DNA of 64,000 bases from Nitrospirae bacterium YQR-1 (GTDB taxonomy: Bacteria; Nitrospirota; Thermodesulfovibrionia; Thermodesulfovibrionales; Magnetobacteriaceae), in assembly GCA_039908095.1 (NCBI GenBank), contig JAMOBJ010000004.1, forward strand, positions 1-64,000, written 5' to 3'. The notes under the pieces were generated by a model. It was not told the DNA's origin. It saw only the letters and a list, made by a program, of their open reading frames with translations, and searched no databases. The position numbers were made by a program, and so were the translations under genes. Positions 7,421 to 16,712 of this stretch are shown piece after piece (the stretch's first letter is position 1; each line of letters opens with the position of its first letter).

Positions 7421-7495
7421 ATCAAAGCTCCTCCTTCTGATTCTTCTTAATCTTTAAAATCCGGTTTTCTATAAAAGTAACACCCCGCTGGTTTT

Positions 7496-9415
7496 TCATG
7501 GCTTTTTACCAAGCCCCTCAACTGTGTGTTGCAGGATGTCTCTGAGGGTTTTAGAGTCAGGATTCAGTCTGTATGCAGACATAAATTCGGCAACCGCCTC
7601 GTTTCTCTTGCCGGTCTCCCTCAGAAGCAATCCTTTAAGAAAGTGCGGCTCCCAATCAACCGGATTTAGCTTTGAAGCATGAGTTAAGGCTGAGATTGCA
7701 GTATCATATTTTTTCATGCCTCCATAGGCCGCCCCAAGGTTTTTATATACTTCCCAGTCGCCATTGTTTTGCTTTATAAACTTATTTAACCATTGTGCCG
7801 CCTGCTCATACCGGCCATATTTCAGTAAGGCGCCGCCTGCTTCCTTATAAAGACCAATATCGCTGTTTTTCTCACTAAAAGATATAAGCACACTGAAATA
7901 CTTCTCACTGTCCTCACTGCTTCCCTCCATCAACAGGGCTAACCACATGTTGAAATTCAATTCCCTGTTATATGGACGAATCTTCAAACCTTTTTCAAAT
8001 TGCATCCGCGCTGCGGTAATTTTACCTGCTTTCAGAAGTGCCTGCCCGTAATTGTTATGGGCCACGTAGTTACCACTTGTGACTTCCACTGTGTGCTTAA
8101 ACAGTGATATTGAATCTTTCCAGTAGGTTGTTTGTTTATAAGTCAGAAAAACCAGCGGAGGCACGATAATTAAGCTGATTATAATTTTCACAGTATTATG
8201 AAAGCGGATATTTTGCAGCAGTTTTCCGATACCCCAGGCAAGGGCTATAAAAACCCCAATCTCAGGAAGGTATGCATATCTGTCCGCCATCCTTGCAAGT
8301 CCAACCGGTATAATTTGAATGACCGGTAAAAATGTTCCAACATACCATAACCACCCCATTGCAGCATATTGCGCCTTAGCTCTGAAGACTATGACAAGAG
8401 CGGTTACGCCCCCAAGAACAATTGCCGCCACTATTGCCGGGATAAGTGAGTTAACATCGTTATAGGGGTAAAAGACGGTAAAACCTTCCGGTATAAACAG
8501 TTTTTTGAGGTAAGTGAAGTAGGAAATGACGGCATTTGAGAGTCTGTGGGTTAGTGGCAGCTCTTCAAAAGAGATAATCGTGCGGGATTTTTCCTGAATT
8601 AGTGTTATGATTACACTTCCTGCAACAGAGATTAAAATAAGCGGGATTTTCTCAAATATCAGCCAACGCACCATGTGTTTTTCTTCCTGGTACAGAATGC
8701 CGTTGTGGAGCACTCCGATTTCATACCTTCTCAGCGGCCAGAAATCAAAAAGCAACAGAGTAAAGGGAAGCACCACGGCGGCAGCCTTAGACATCAGGGA
8801 ACACGCTGCAAGTAAAAGTAAAATTATATAGACCGGCATATTTTTATTTCTTATGTAAGAGACATAAGAAAACCACGAAAGAATCATAAAAAACATAAAC
8901 AAAACATTTTTTCTTTCTGCAATCCATGCCACCGATTCCACATTTACAGGATGCACCGCAAACAACGCTGCAACAAACGCACTTTGCCAAAGTCTTTCCG
9001 TCACATCAAATAAAAACAGAAAGAGCAGAATGACGTTTGCAATATGAAAAAGCAAACTCATAAGATGGTGACCGGCGGGGTTTAGCCCAAATATCTGAAT
9101 GTCGGCCATGTGGGAAATCCACGTTACAGGATGCCAATGCGAGCCGTGGGTGGTGCTCAGTGCCCACTTAAGATTTCTTATAGTTAATCCGTTTCTTATA
9201 TGTGGATTTTCAGTTACATATTTAAAATCATCATAATTTACAAATGAATTGTTAATAACATTGAAGTATGCCGCCACAGTTATAATGATAAGCCCCAATA
9301 TCGCCGACATCCTTAAGTCAACTTTGGAGCCCATATGCTGATAACCTTTCACAGCATAATTATAAGTAAACATAAAAGAGGCGGTCAATGTGTACAATTT
9401 TTTTGAAAAAACCAA
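7496..9415 (-). CDS. TMTC-like multi-membrane TPR protein (putative O-glycosyltransferase)
   Basis: 639 residues. About eleven hydrophobic helices occupy residues 30-420, followed by tetratricopeptide repeats to the end (NNYGQALLKAGKITAARMQF, LGAAYGGMKKYDTAISAL, LKGLLLRETGKRNEAVAEF). Near the N-terminus FVNYDDFKYV carries the Asp-Asp pair on the first extracytoplasmic loop that is characteristic of GT-C enzymes of the TMTC/DUF1736 group; HWHPVTWISHMADIQIFG and HPVNVESVAWIAERKNVL are further hallmarks. Animal relatives are O-mannosyltransferases; bacterial members are uncharacterised. The true start may be Met28 (MGSKVDL), since the first 27 residues are not conserved-looking. A 77-bp piece is duplicated at base 1. 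Confidence 0.8.
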   Translation of the reverse strand: MVFSKKLYTLTASFMFTYNYAVKGYQHMGSKVDLRMSAILGLIIITVAAYFNVINNSFVNYDDFKYVTENPHIRNGLTIRNLKWALSTTHGSHWHPVTWISHMADIQIFGLNPAGHHLMSLLFHIANVILLFLFLFDVTERLWQSAFVAALFAVHPVNVESVAWIAERKNVLFMFFMILSWFSYVSYIRNKNMPVYIILLLLAACSLMSKAAAVVLPFTLLLFDFWPLRRYEIGVLHNGILYQEEKHMVRWLIFEKIPLILISVAGSVIITLIQEKSRTIISFEELPLTHRLSNAVISYFTYLKKLFIPEGFTVFYPYNDVNSLIPAIVAAIVLGGVTALVIVFRAKAQYAAMGWLWYVGTFLPVIQIIPVGLARMADRYAYLPEIGVFIALAWGIGKLLQNIRFHNTVKIIISLIIVPPLVFLTYKQTTYWKDSISLFKHTVEVTSGNYVAHNNYGQALLKAGKITAARMQFEKGLKIRPYNRELNFNMWLALLMEGSSEDSEKYFSVLISFSEKNSDIGLYKEAGGALLKYGRYEQAAQWLNKFIKQNNGDWEVYKNLGAAYGGMKKYDTAISALTHASKLNPVDWEPHFLKGLLLRETGKRNEAVAEFMSAYRLNPDSKTLRDILQHTVEGLGKKP

Positions 9416-9440
9416 CCTAATTATGTTTTAATATAAGCGT

Positions 9441-9896
9441 ATGAATTATGAGTATATAAACGACTATTTGTATTTTGTATTGAAACCGTATAGTGCAAGG
9501 TCAGAGGGACCCTGGCTCTACTGCTCCGGCGTTAACACATCACTCTTTCTGCCGATAACAACCGGTAAGCATCGTTTCGGCCAAAACCCTGTCGTCAAGG
9601 GGCTTCAATCATTAAATCTCAATGTACGCTCCTTTGCTATCTCTAAAGGTGCGCAGCCGGCACCTGTAAAAACAAGCGATTGTGCCGGTATAATCAGCGG
9701 CGGCACAGATATGTGGAGCACGGAGGCGTTTCTGATTGAAAACGCAACGGAGGTGTTTCTGAATGGATTATTTGAATTTGCCGTTAAGGATTTTCTCAGA
9801 CTTTCATTACCCTTATGCTTTCCCGACATAAAGCTGCCGGAGGAGTTTCTACCACCCGATAAGCTGCAAAGTTTTATTGAAGCCCTGAAATGTTAG
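9441..9896 (+). CDS. Hypothetical protein, unrecognised
   Basis: 151 residues, divergent from the TPR glycosyltransferase with only 25 bases between starts, and without a good ribosome-binding site. No motif is recognised. The sequence has a mixed hydrophobic pattern, no signal peptide, a Gly-rich SDCAGIISGGTDMW stretch and a C-terminal half rich in Phe, Leu and Pro (FAVKDFLRLSLPLCFPDIKLP) that looks folded. A minus-strand reading frame overlaps it but has no support. Real gene likely, function unknown. Confidence 0.5.
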   Translation: MNYEYINDYLYFVLKPYSARSEGPWLYCSGVNTSLFLPITTGKHRFGQNPVVKGLQSLNLNVRSFAISKGAQPAPVKTSDCAGIISGGTDMWSTEAFLIENATEVFLNGLFEFAVKDFLRLSLPLCFPDIKLPEEFLPPDKLQSFIEALKC

Positions 9897-9941
9897 TGCC
9901 CTGTCCATGAAATCAAAAATGAACTCCCTTGCTTCAAAACA

Positions 9942-10247
9942 TTAGAATGTGTTCAGTTTTGTCATTAGAGATTCGATTCTTTGATTTGCTAATTTAACAT
10001 AGGATGGTTCGATTTCATATCCGATATAATGTCTATTGTTTTTCAATGCGCTAAGACAAGTAGTGCCGCTGCCGCAAAACGGATCAACAACAACATCTTT
10101 TTTAAACGTATATAGCTGAATCAATCTGTGCGGCAGCTCTTCAGGAAACGGGGCAGGATGCCCAATGCTTCGAGCTGAGACTGCCGGAAATGTCCAGACG
10201 CTTTTTGTCCACAACAGGAAGAGAGATTGCTTGGAGTCTTTTTGTTC
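9942..10247 (-). pseudogene. C-terminal remnant of a beta-type DNA methyltransferase
   Basis: About 100 residues ending a DNA N4-cytosine/N6-adenine methyltransferase: HPAPFPEELPHRLIQLYT leads into the SAM-binding motif VVDPFCGSGTT and then IGYEIEPSYVKLANQRI. In beta-class enzymes this motif I lies at the C-terminus and the catalytic (D/S)PP(Y/W) lies upstream. That upstream part is missing: the frame is closed by a stop at 10248-10250. The only start in the remaining frame is TTG at 10214. A restriction partner is not visible. Treat as a dead fragment of a restriction-modification enzyme. Confidence 0.75.
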
Positions 10248-10313
10248 TTATAAGAGTGATATTTTGTACTTTACAGGCATACATGTTATACTTGTCTTAC
10301 GGAGACCTGGAAA

Positions 10314-10949
10314 GTGTTTATAAAAGTGAATTTAACTGTTTTGATAATATTAGGGAGCGTTCTGCTGTTTTTTATAGCAGCTACGTTTTATTTTTATGTT
10401 AAGCACGGGGTTACGGAAAAAAAAATGTTGAAGGAGATAGAAACCCTCAAAGCAGGCTTTAGCAATGAGTTTAAACTACTCCGGAAAAAGGCACTTGACT
10501 CAGAGCTAACCCTTGATGACATGATAAAGAAGTACAACAACCAGATGGCAGTTTTAAAAAATAGACTTGCTGAAGCTGACAAAGCTGCAGAGCAAGCCTC
10601 TGCGGCAAGGAAAAACACTGTATCAAGGGAAAACTCAGCTGTAAAAGAAAACACTGTGGTCAGAGAGCAAAACTCTGTGATTAAGAATCAACACTCTTTA
10701 ATTGTTGAGTTTAAGGATATGGTAACTGAGATGATACGGCGGTTTCATACTGTAGCGGAGTTAAATAACCACCTTACCAACCGCCATAAGGCTAAGGCTG
10801 AGAAATCCGAGGCGATTAAATCAATAGTGACAGATTTCCAAACCGGCAACAGAGAGCTCGAGGTGCTAATAGATGTGCTGGAACAGGAGGTGTTATCTCT
10901 TGATGGTAAACTCAAAGGGCAAGTCTCAAAATCTGAAATGAAAGGATAA
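10314..10949 (+). CDS. Membrane-anchored coiled-coil protein
   Basis: 211 residues from GTG with GGAG nine bases upstream. One N-terminal transmembrane helix (about 5-30), then an almost entirely charged, helical, coiled-coil-like body rich in Glu, Lys and Ala (EIETLKAGFSNEFKLLRKKA). A short Asn/Val/Ser repeat region (NTVSRENSAVKENTVVREQN) and a second helical region follow. No catalytic motif. Its stop is two bases before the HDOD gene, so the pair is one transcription unit; it may scaffold or localise the HDOD regulator, which is inference. Confidence 0.7.
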   Translation: MFIKVNLTVLIILGSVLLFFIAATFYFYVKHGVTEKKMLKEIETLKAGFSNEFKLLRKKALDSELTLDDMIKKYNNQMAVLKNRLAEADKAAEQASAARKNTVSRENSAVKENTVVREQNSVIKNQHSLIVEFKDMVTEMIRRFHTVAELNNHLTNRHKAKAEKSEAIKSIVTDFQTGNRELEVLIDVLEQEVLSLDGKLKGQVSKSEMKG

Positions 10950-10951
10950 CA

Positions 10952-12532
10952 ATGGGAAAGAAAGAAGATACAATAGAAATACTGAAGAAGAAACTGGAAG
11001 ACCTGCAGGAACTCCCCGCTGCCTCTCATACCATAAAGTTAATCAGCAAACAGGCTACATCTAAAAGTGACGCTACCATTACGGAGTTGACAGATACGAT
11101 TCTTAACGATTTTGCATTAACCAACAAAATTCTGAGAATCGTCAATACCGCTCAGTACATAAGGGCTCAGTACGGAGGCAAGATTAACACAATTTCAAGA
11201 GCCGTTTATGTTTTAGGCCTTGACCATATTAGAAACGCTGCCCTGTCTCTTATGCTTTTTGAAAATATTGAAAACAAGTCACTGGCCGCTGAGCTAAGAA
11301 ACGTGATGATGGGAAGTTTTCTCAGCGCTGTTATTGCCAGAGAAGTCTCTAAGGCTATAGGTAACCGTAACGTGGAGGAGGCGTTTCTGTGTTCTATGTT
11401 TTTTGACTTAGGCAAAACTCTGGCAACTTATTATATGCCTACAGAGGCAATCAAAGTCACGGAGTTTACCAAGGACGGGGTTGCAGAAAACAGCGCTTCA
11501 ATGAATGTTTTTGGGATTTCTTACGAGAAAATCGGAATGCTCATGGGCAAGGAGTGGCTTCTTTCACCTCAGATAGTTTTCAGCATGCAAAGGCTCAATG
11601 AGCCTGAGGTTGCTAAACCCGAAAATGATTCAGACTCAATAAGAACCATAGTGAACTTCTCCAGTGAACTGTGTCGGGCAGTCGGTAACGCATCAAAGGG
11701 ACCTGATGCATGGAAAAAAGCCGTCTTAAAACTTATGAATAAATACAAAAACTGTTTTACCATAAGTGAAGAACAACTCATGGTAATCCTCAATAAGTCT
11801 TATGCTGAAATAGACGGCTACGGAAAGGATTTTAATGTAGATGTAGGCCGGATTGGTCTTGCAAAGTCACTAAAGGATCTTCTCAAAAATAAACAACTAC
11901 TTAGTGAGGCTCCGGAAATCAAAGATCAGGCCGCTGTAAAGCAACAAGACTATAACAGTAAAGACGGCGTGCAAATGCTTGAGTGTAAGGCCACCATGTT
12001 TGGCCGTGGCGAAAGCCCTGAGTTGATATTTTCCAGGGGAATTCAGGAAGTAGCTTCCTCTCTACTGGAGGACTATTCACTAAACGATGTGCTGAGAATG
12101 ATCCTTGAAATCATGTTCAGGGGGCTCAATCCTCTGCGAATAATAATATCAATAAAGGCGTCGCGGGAAAACGTCATGGAGGGCAGGTTTGGTTTTGGAG
12201 AGAATGTTGCGGTGATAATAAATAATTTCAGGTTCTATTTTGGTGATGCATACAAAGATGTCTTTAGTGAATCGCTGCACAATACCTCAGATATCCTCAT
12301 AAATGATGTCAATGACGACAGATTAAAAGACCGGATACCCAGTTGGTACAGAAATCTCCTGGACTCGGAAACATTTATGTTGTTTCCTATAAAGGTTAAT
12401 AAGGTACCTCTTGGCCTTATTTATATTGATAAACCCATAGCCGGTGACTTAGTGGTAGATCAAAACACCCTCAGATATCTGAAAACACTGCGCGATCAGA
12501 CAATTTTAGCTATTAAACAAAAATATAAATAA
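10952..12532 (+). CDS. HDOD-domain signalling protein with C-terminal GAF-like domain
   Basis: 526 residues. The N-terminal ~220 residues are an HDOD domain: LQELPAASHTIKLIS, the DFALTNKILRIVNTAQY helix, ISRAVYVLGLDHIRNAAL, then FLCSMFFDLGKTLATYY where catalytic HD proteins carry their metal residues. HDOD proteins lack the full metal site and act as signal-output or scaffold modules in motility, virulence and c-di-GMP pathways. The last ~170 residues (LIFSRGIQEVASSLLED to the end, with LFPIKVNKVPLGLIYID) look like a GAF domain. Co-transcribed with the coiled-coil protein before it. Confidence 0.85.
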   Translation: MGKKEDTIEILKKKLEDLQELPAASHTIKLISKQATSKSDATITELTDTILNDFALTNKILRIVNTAQYIRAQYGGKINTISRAVYVLGLDHIRNAALSLMLFENIENKSLAAELRNVMMGSFLSAVIAREVSKAIGNRNVEEAFLCSMFFDLGKTLATYYMPTEAIKVTEFTKDGVAENSASMNVFGISYEKIGMLMGKEWLLSPQIVFSMQRLNEPEVAKPENDSDSIRTIVNFSSELCRAVGNASKGPDAWKKAVLKLMNKYKNCFTISEEQLMVILNKSYAEIDGYGKDFNVDVGRIGLAKSLKDLLKNKQLLSEAPEIKDQAAVKQQDYNSKDGVQMLECKATMFGRGESPELIFSRGIQEVASSLLEDYSLNDVLRMILEIMFRGLNPLRIIISIKASRENVMEGRFGFGENVAVIINNFRFYFGDAYKDVFSESLHNTSDILINDVNDDRLKDRIPSWYRNLLDSETFMLFPIKVNKVPLGLIYIDKPIAGDLVVDQNTLRYLKTLRDQTILAIKQKYK

Positions 12533-12593
12533 AACGTAAGCCGGTGCAGGGTCACACCTGACCTAAAGATATTCCATGTTGAAGTGCCAGGCG

Positions 12594-13259
12594 TTAAAGT
12601 AAATATTTAACCAGAGAATAGCCATATCTAAACCACACTTTGGATAATTTTATTTTAGAGTATCCGGCCTTACGTTTATACTCATGTGAGGGTACCTCTG
12701 AGAGTTTAAATCCGCCTTTAAGAGTCTTCATAATCATTTCCTGTTCGATAGTGGTAATGTTTTCTTTAAGTTTTAATTGTTTTGCCACATTTGTTCTAAT
12801 AGCTCTGAAGCCGTTTTGGGAATCGCTTATTCTGACCCTGTAGCGCCAGTTGATGCAGGCTGTGATAAAAGAACTTCCCATTAGTCTGAAAAACTCATCA
12901 AAGCCGCCGTGGAGTTCACTTGAGCCGCCAAGCAGGCGTGAGCCGGTAACGTGGTCAGCCTCGCCCTTAACAATCGGCTCAATAAGTTTAGGGATGTCAT
13001 TTGGTTCATGTGAGCCGTCAGCATCTATAAAGACGATAATATCACCCCTGACCTCTTCTATGGCCTGCCTTAGTGCTGCTCCCTTGCCCCTGCCGCTGTC
13101 GGTTATACATTTAACAGACATATTTTGTGCAATCTCTCTGGTTCCGTCTGTGGAATTGCCGTCAATGACAATAATCTCATCAGAGTGCTTCTTGCAGCCT
13201 TCTATCACTGCACCAATAGTTGCCGCCTCGTTTAACGTAGGAATTACTATAGTTACCAT
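12594..13259 (-). CDS. Family 2 glycosyltransferase (dolichyl-phosphate mannosyltransferase-like)
   Basis: About 221 residues from ATG at 13259; an in-frame TTG at 13304 would add 15 residues with no family resemblance. The GT-A fold is clear: MVTIVIPTLNEAATIGAVI, DEIIVIDGNSTDGT, GRGKGAALRQAIE, then the metal-binding DADGSHEP and the QNGFRAI and NITTIEQEM blocks. These soluble enzymes move a sugar from a nucleotide donor to a polyprenyl phosphate. No C-terminal membrane domain is present. It stands alone between the HDOD gene and an R1 repeat. The sugar and acceptor cannot be told. Confidence 0.85.
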   Translation of the reverse strand: MVTIVIPTLNEAATIGAVIEGCKKHSDEIIVIDGNSTDGTREIAQNMSVKCITDSGRGKGAALRQAIEEVRGDIIVFIDADGSHEPNDIPKLIEPIVKGEADHVTGSRLLGGSSELHGGFDEFFRLMGSSFITACINWRYRVRISDSQNGFRAIRTNVAKQLKLKENITTIEQEMIMKTLKGGFKLSEVPSHEYKRKAGYSKIKLSKVWFRYGYSLVKYLL

Positions 13260-13358
13260 CTCTGTACAGGCCTTTTTGTAGTTTTTTTTTGTACCTAACG
13301 ACAATATTAAAAAATTACTAATCTATCTGTCAATGTATCCACCTGTTTATTTTTATTG

Positions 13359-13501
13359 ATACCAAGTTGCATTCATTCGATTAACTTTGTTGGCTTCGTC
13401 GAAAGCTCCTTGACGTACGCTCCCCTAAAAGGGGAATCCCCTGTAAGGGGAGGTCGCTTTCTCCTTGCCGCCTCGTTACTCTTTTGACTGCTACTTGGTA
13501 T
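13359..13501. repeat. MITE-like repeat family R1, full copy C
   Basis: 143 bp from ATACCAAGTTGCATTCATTC to GACTGCTACTTGGTAT, in the orientation opposite to copy B. Contains the internal palindrome CCCCTAAAAGGGGAATCCCC and the GCCGCCTCGTTACTCTTTTG arm. It lies between the GT2 gene and the 3' end of the rhodanese gene. Confidence 0.85.
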
Positions 13502-13525
13502 GAGCGATGGGCAACTTGGTATAAA

Positions 13526-13912
13526 TCATTTAGCCTCGGTGGGGTACTTTGCCTTTTCCCATTCTGTCCAGCCGCCTTTTAACGCATATACTTTCGTGTA
13601 GCCCATCTTCAAAAACTCTTGTACCAAACTGGCACTTGACTCCTCACTGTGTCAGGTACAATAGAATACCAGCGTTTTGTCTTTTGGATATTTATGCGCC
13701 CACTGTCCAAACATAGCAGGATTTTCCCTCACAGCTCCCTTAATCTTAATCTTGCTTGCGTTGTAAGCCATCTGCGAGCGCACATCAATCACTGTCACAT
13801 CTGCAGAGCCAAGTTGTTTTTTGAGCTCCTCTTTTGTTACTTTCATCACACCGCCCGCATCAGCTGGGGTTATGGTTATAAGAGCAAGAAACAAAAACAC
13901 AGTTCTTATCAT
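13526..13912 (-). CDS. Secreted single-domain rhodanese with an in-frame TGA (selenocysteine candidate or nonsense mutation)
   Basis: 129 codons from ATG 13912 to TGA 13526, broken by one internal TGA at 13652-13654. Both sides are in the same frame and both are rhodanese-like: a signal peptide, KEELKKQLGSADVTVIDVRS, the beta-strand DKTLVFYCT, then after the TGA HSEESSASLVQEFLKMGYTK and VYALKGGWTEWEKAKYP. Many rhodaneses of this type have YC(S/T)C-P-x-E in the active-site loop, so TGA falls exactly where the second loop Cys is expected. On the mRNA a hairpin spans the TGA (outer stem 13660-13655 with 13625-13620). Either Sec is inserted or a Cys codon became stop. It lies 12 bases after the diguanylate cyclase gene in the same direction. 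Confidence 0.6.
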
Positions 13913-13924
13913 CTACAGCCCTCT

Positions 13925-15214
13925 CTAAGTAAGACTTTTATCATAAACCTTGTCGGGTTTCTTTGTCTGTTTTTGTTGATACATAAGCCTGTCGGCATAT
14001 GCCATTAGCTCATCCATTGTGCAAGTGCTCTCAGGCGTGCATTTTGCCACACCCACACTCAGCGAAAGGTTATAATGTCTAATATGCTTTTTGTTGAACT
14101 GTTCAACTGCAGCGTTAAGCCTTTCGGTTATTGATGTTTCGGAAAGCGATGATTCATCTGTAATAAGTACCACAAACTCATCCCCGCCCAGACGGGCTAT
14201 TATATCCGATTCCCTGAAGGTTTCCCTTAAAACTCCCGCTGCATCCATAAGCGCCGTATCACCGGTCAGATGTCCGTACGTATCGTTTATATATTTCATA
14301 CCGTCAACATCTATAAAGACAAGATATACATCACGTTGCATACGGCGGGATACCTTCAGGTATTGCTCGGAAAGCACATAGAAGCCCCTCCGGTTGTGCA
14401 AATCCGTTAGACAGTCGGTTATTGTCAAACGATGGAGCTTTGCCTCCAACCGCTTCCGCTCACTGTGATCCTTAAATGTTAAAACCACCCCAATCAATTG
14501 CCCCATGTCATCTTTTATCGGTGCTGCACTCTCACTTACAGGCACTACCCTGCCCACGGCTGTTGTTAATATATGGTTTGTAAACGTAACGGACATTTTT
14601 TCTGTTATAGCTCTTTCAACAGGATTGTCTATGGTTTGCCCTGTTGATTCATCTGTAAATGTTATTAGTGAGGGCAGGAATCTTCCCACTACCTCTGAGG
14701 AGGAAAAACCAGTCAGTTCCTCAGCCGCCGGATTTATAAACGTGATAATCCCCCTTGCATCTGTAGTTACCACACCGTCTGCTATACTTACCAGAGTGGT
14801 GTATAATAGCTGCTTGGTCTCATAAATGCTTTTTTCCATTTTGTGTTTACAAAGGGCCATCTCTATGGCATTGCGAAGCTCCTCTTCCCTGAAAGGTTTA
14901 AGCATATACCCGAAAGCGTCTGCGGATGTGGCTCTGGCAAGAATCTCCTCGCTTGAGTATGCTGAGAGGAATATCACCGGTATTCCATAAGTCTGGCGGA
15001 TATGCCGGGCCGCTGTTATCCCCTCCATTTTACCGCCAAGCATAATATCCATGAGAATCAGATCAGGCAGCTCCGCCTTTGCCCTGTTTATAGCGTCCCC
15101 GGCCTCAGATGATATGGACGTTACAGCATAACCCATAATCTCCAGGCTGCTCTTTATATCTAACGCTATAATACTCTCGTCCTCAACGAGCATGACTCTG
15201 ACTTTCTCAGCCAT
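13925..15214 (-). CDS. Receiver-PAS-GGDEF diguanylate cyclase
   Basis: About 429 residues from ATG 15214 (GGGGGA ribosome-binding site); an upstream GTG would overlap the kinase gene. Receiver domain: VMLVEDESIIALD acidic pair, LPDLILMDIML phospho-Asp, FLSAYSS and GYMLKPF. A PAS domain follows (LVSIADGVVTTDARGIITFINPAAEELTGF). The C-terminal GGDEF domain has LTDCLTDLHNRRGF, the DVDGMKYINDTYGH metal site and an intact GGDEF. RESD lies five residues before GGDEF, giving the RxxD inhibitory site. It should therefore make c-di-GMP and be product-inhibited. Its gene follows the Ser/Thr kinase by 25 bases. Confidence 0.9.
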   Translation of the reverse strand: MAEKVRVMLVEDESIIALDIKSSLEIMGYAVTSISSEAGDAINRAKAELPDLILMDIMLGGKMEGITAARHIRQTYGIPVIFLSAYSSEEILARATSADAFGYMLKPFREEELRNAIEMALCKHKMEKSIYETKQLLYTTLVSIADGVVTTDARGIITFINPAAEELTGFSSSEVVGRFLPSLITFTDESTGQTIDNPVERAITEKMSVTFTNHILTTAVGRVVPVSESAAPIKDDMGQLIGVVLTFKDHSERKRLEAKLHRLTITDCLTDLHNRRGFYVLSEQYLKVSRRMQRDVYLVFIDVDGMKYINDTYGHLTGDTALMDAAGVLRETFRESDIIARLGGDEFVVLITDESSLSETSITERLNAAVEQFNKKHIRHYNLSLSVGVAKCTPESTCTMDELMAYADRLMYQQKQTKKPDKVYDKSLT

Positions 15215-15239
15215 CGGGGTATATCCCCCTTTTTTTATT

Positions 15240-16550
15240 TCACACACTTTCTAAGGAGCGCTTTAAGCGATCCCTTGCAAGCTCCTCGGATGTCCTTGTC
15301 AGGCGCTCTATCAGTGTCCTTAAAAAAACCTTATTGAATCTGAGCTGACAATGCACTGAGGCCTTGTCTATCAGTGTGCCGTTTACTTTAAGAAGAGATA
15401 CTTGTGTGGAGGATATGATATCCGCTGTCCTGCGGGATTTTGATAGATACCCCATCTCTCCGAAACAATCTCCAACTTTGAGGTTAACCAAAACTTTGTC
15501 TCCTTTCAACACCGATACCTCTCCGGAGACTATTATGTAGAAGGATTCATCTATATCTCCCTCCGTTATTATCCTCTGTTGCTGTTCATACTCTACCCAG
15601 TCGGAGGCTTTTATAACTTCCCACAATTCAGAATTGTAAAAATCTTTAAAGAATTCCAGTTTTTTAAGTTTTTCAAACTTCTCCTGCTCTTTAATTCCTT
15701 GTCCGGAGTGCTTCAGAGTTCTGTAGGCATGGCTTATATCTGCGGCAAAATCAAGCCCTCTCTGGTACCGGTCATCCGGATTTCTGCTTAGCGCCTTTTT
15801 AATGATATTTGCAACCGTCTCCGGTATCTCCGGCCGTATCTGCCGTATCTGTATAGGGTCCTCAGTTATTATTTTATATATGAGGCTGGATACATTGTCG
15901 CCGCTAAATGGAGGTACCCCTGCTAAGAGCTCAAACAAAACCACCCCTACAGAGTACAAATCAGTGCGGTTTGTCAGCTCCTCTTCCTTCACCTGCTCCG
16001 GAGACATATAAAGCGGAGAGCCAAGAAAACCCGTTACCTGAGTCTCATCACCCTTTACTATCTGAGCCACACTGAAATCCCCCAACTTTACTTCCATGTC
16101 CTTTGTAAGCATTATGTTGCTCGGTTTTATATCTCTGTGAATAACACCAAGTGCATGGGCATAATCAAGTGCCTTACAGCATTTAAATATTATAGCAAGT
16201 ACTTTCTCCTGTGGCAGAAGGCTGGGGAGCTTAGAGAAATCCCTCAGGGTCTTCCCACCCTTTATATATTCCATAACAAGATAGCTATAGCTGCCCTCCA
16301 TTCCTGCATCATAAACGTGGACTATGTTTGGGTGGTCAAGCATACCGGCAACCCGGGCCTCATTAAAAAACATCCTGCTATACCTCTGGGAGTACTCCTT
16401 ATCCTGCATCATCTCAGACAGCGCCACTTTCAGGGCTACCTCCCTGTCTAAAAACGGGTCAAACCCCCTGTAAACCACCCCCATGCTGCCACGGCCTATC
16501 TCTTCCTTTACTTCATACTTGCCAAGTTTAGTTATCTTAGTACGTACCAA
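15240..16550 (-). CDS. Serine/threonine protein kinase with C-terminal cyclic-nucleotide-binding domain
   Basis: 436 residues from TTG with AGGAG seven bases upstream. Hanks-type kinase domain 11-280: Gly loop IGRGSMGVVYRG, Lys41 in VALKV, Glu in FFNEARV, catalytic HRDIKPSN (Asp140, Asn145), and the metal-binding segment is DFS (158-160) rather than DFG. The APE segment is SPEQ. Residues ~305-420 form a CAP/cNMP-binding fold (IITEGDIDESFYIIVSGEVSV, GDCFGEMGYLSKSRRTADI) with the phosphate-binding cassette RRTA preceded by GEMGYL. No transmembrane helix, so cytosolic. It heads an operon with the diguanylate cyclase and rhodanese and may link a cyclic nucleotide to phosphorylation; the ligand is unknown. 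Confidence 0.9.
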   Translation of the reverse strand: MVRTKITKLGKYEVKEEIGRGSMGVVYRGFDPFLDREVALKVALSEMMQDKEYSQRYSRMFFNEARVAGMLDHPNIVHVYDAGMEGSYSYLVMEYIKGGKTLRDFSKLPSLLPQEKVLAIIFKCCKALDYAHALGVIHRDIKPSNIMLTKDMEVKLGDFSVAQIVKGDETQVTGFLGSPLYMSPEQVKEEELTNRTDLYSVGVVLFELLAGVPPFSGDNVSSLIYKIITEDPIQIRQIRPEIPETVANIIKKALSRNPDDRYQRGLDFAADISHAYRTLKHSGQGIKEQEKFEKLKKLEFFKDFYNSELWEVIKASDWVEYEQQQRIITEGDIDESFYIIVSGEVSVLKGDKVLVNLKVGDCFGEMGYLSKSRRTADIISSTQVSLLKVNGTLIDKASVHCQLRFNKVFLRTLIERLTRTSEELARDRLKRSLESV

Positions 16551-16712
16551 ATCACACTCCTGCTAATCTTTGATTTAACATAGCAAAAAATACGGTTATT
16601 TGGCAAGTTTATATTAAAACCTAAATGTATGCTCATATAGATTCTTTAAGATGAAATCAATATTGATTCTCATGTGGGTTGTATCTCTGCTAAGAAACTC
16701 CCTCCCAGGTGT

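Noticed and set aside
9942..10247. Functional restriction-modification system
   Set aside because: Only the C-terminal part of the methyltransferase remains, with no catalytic motif and no restriction gene near.
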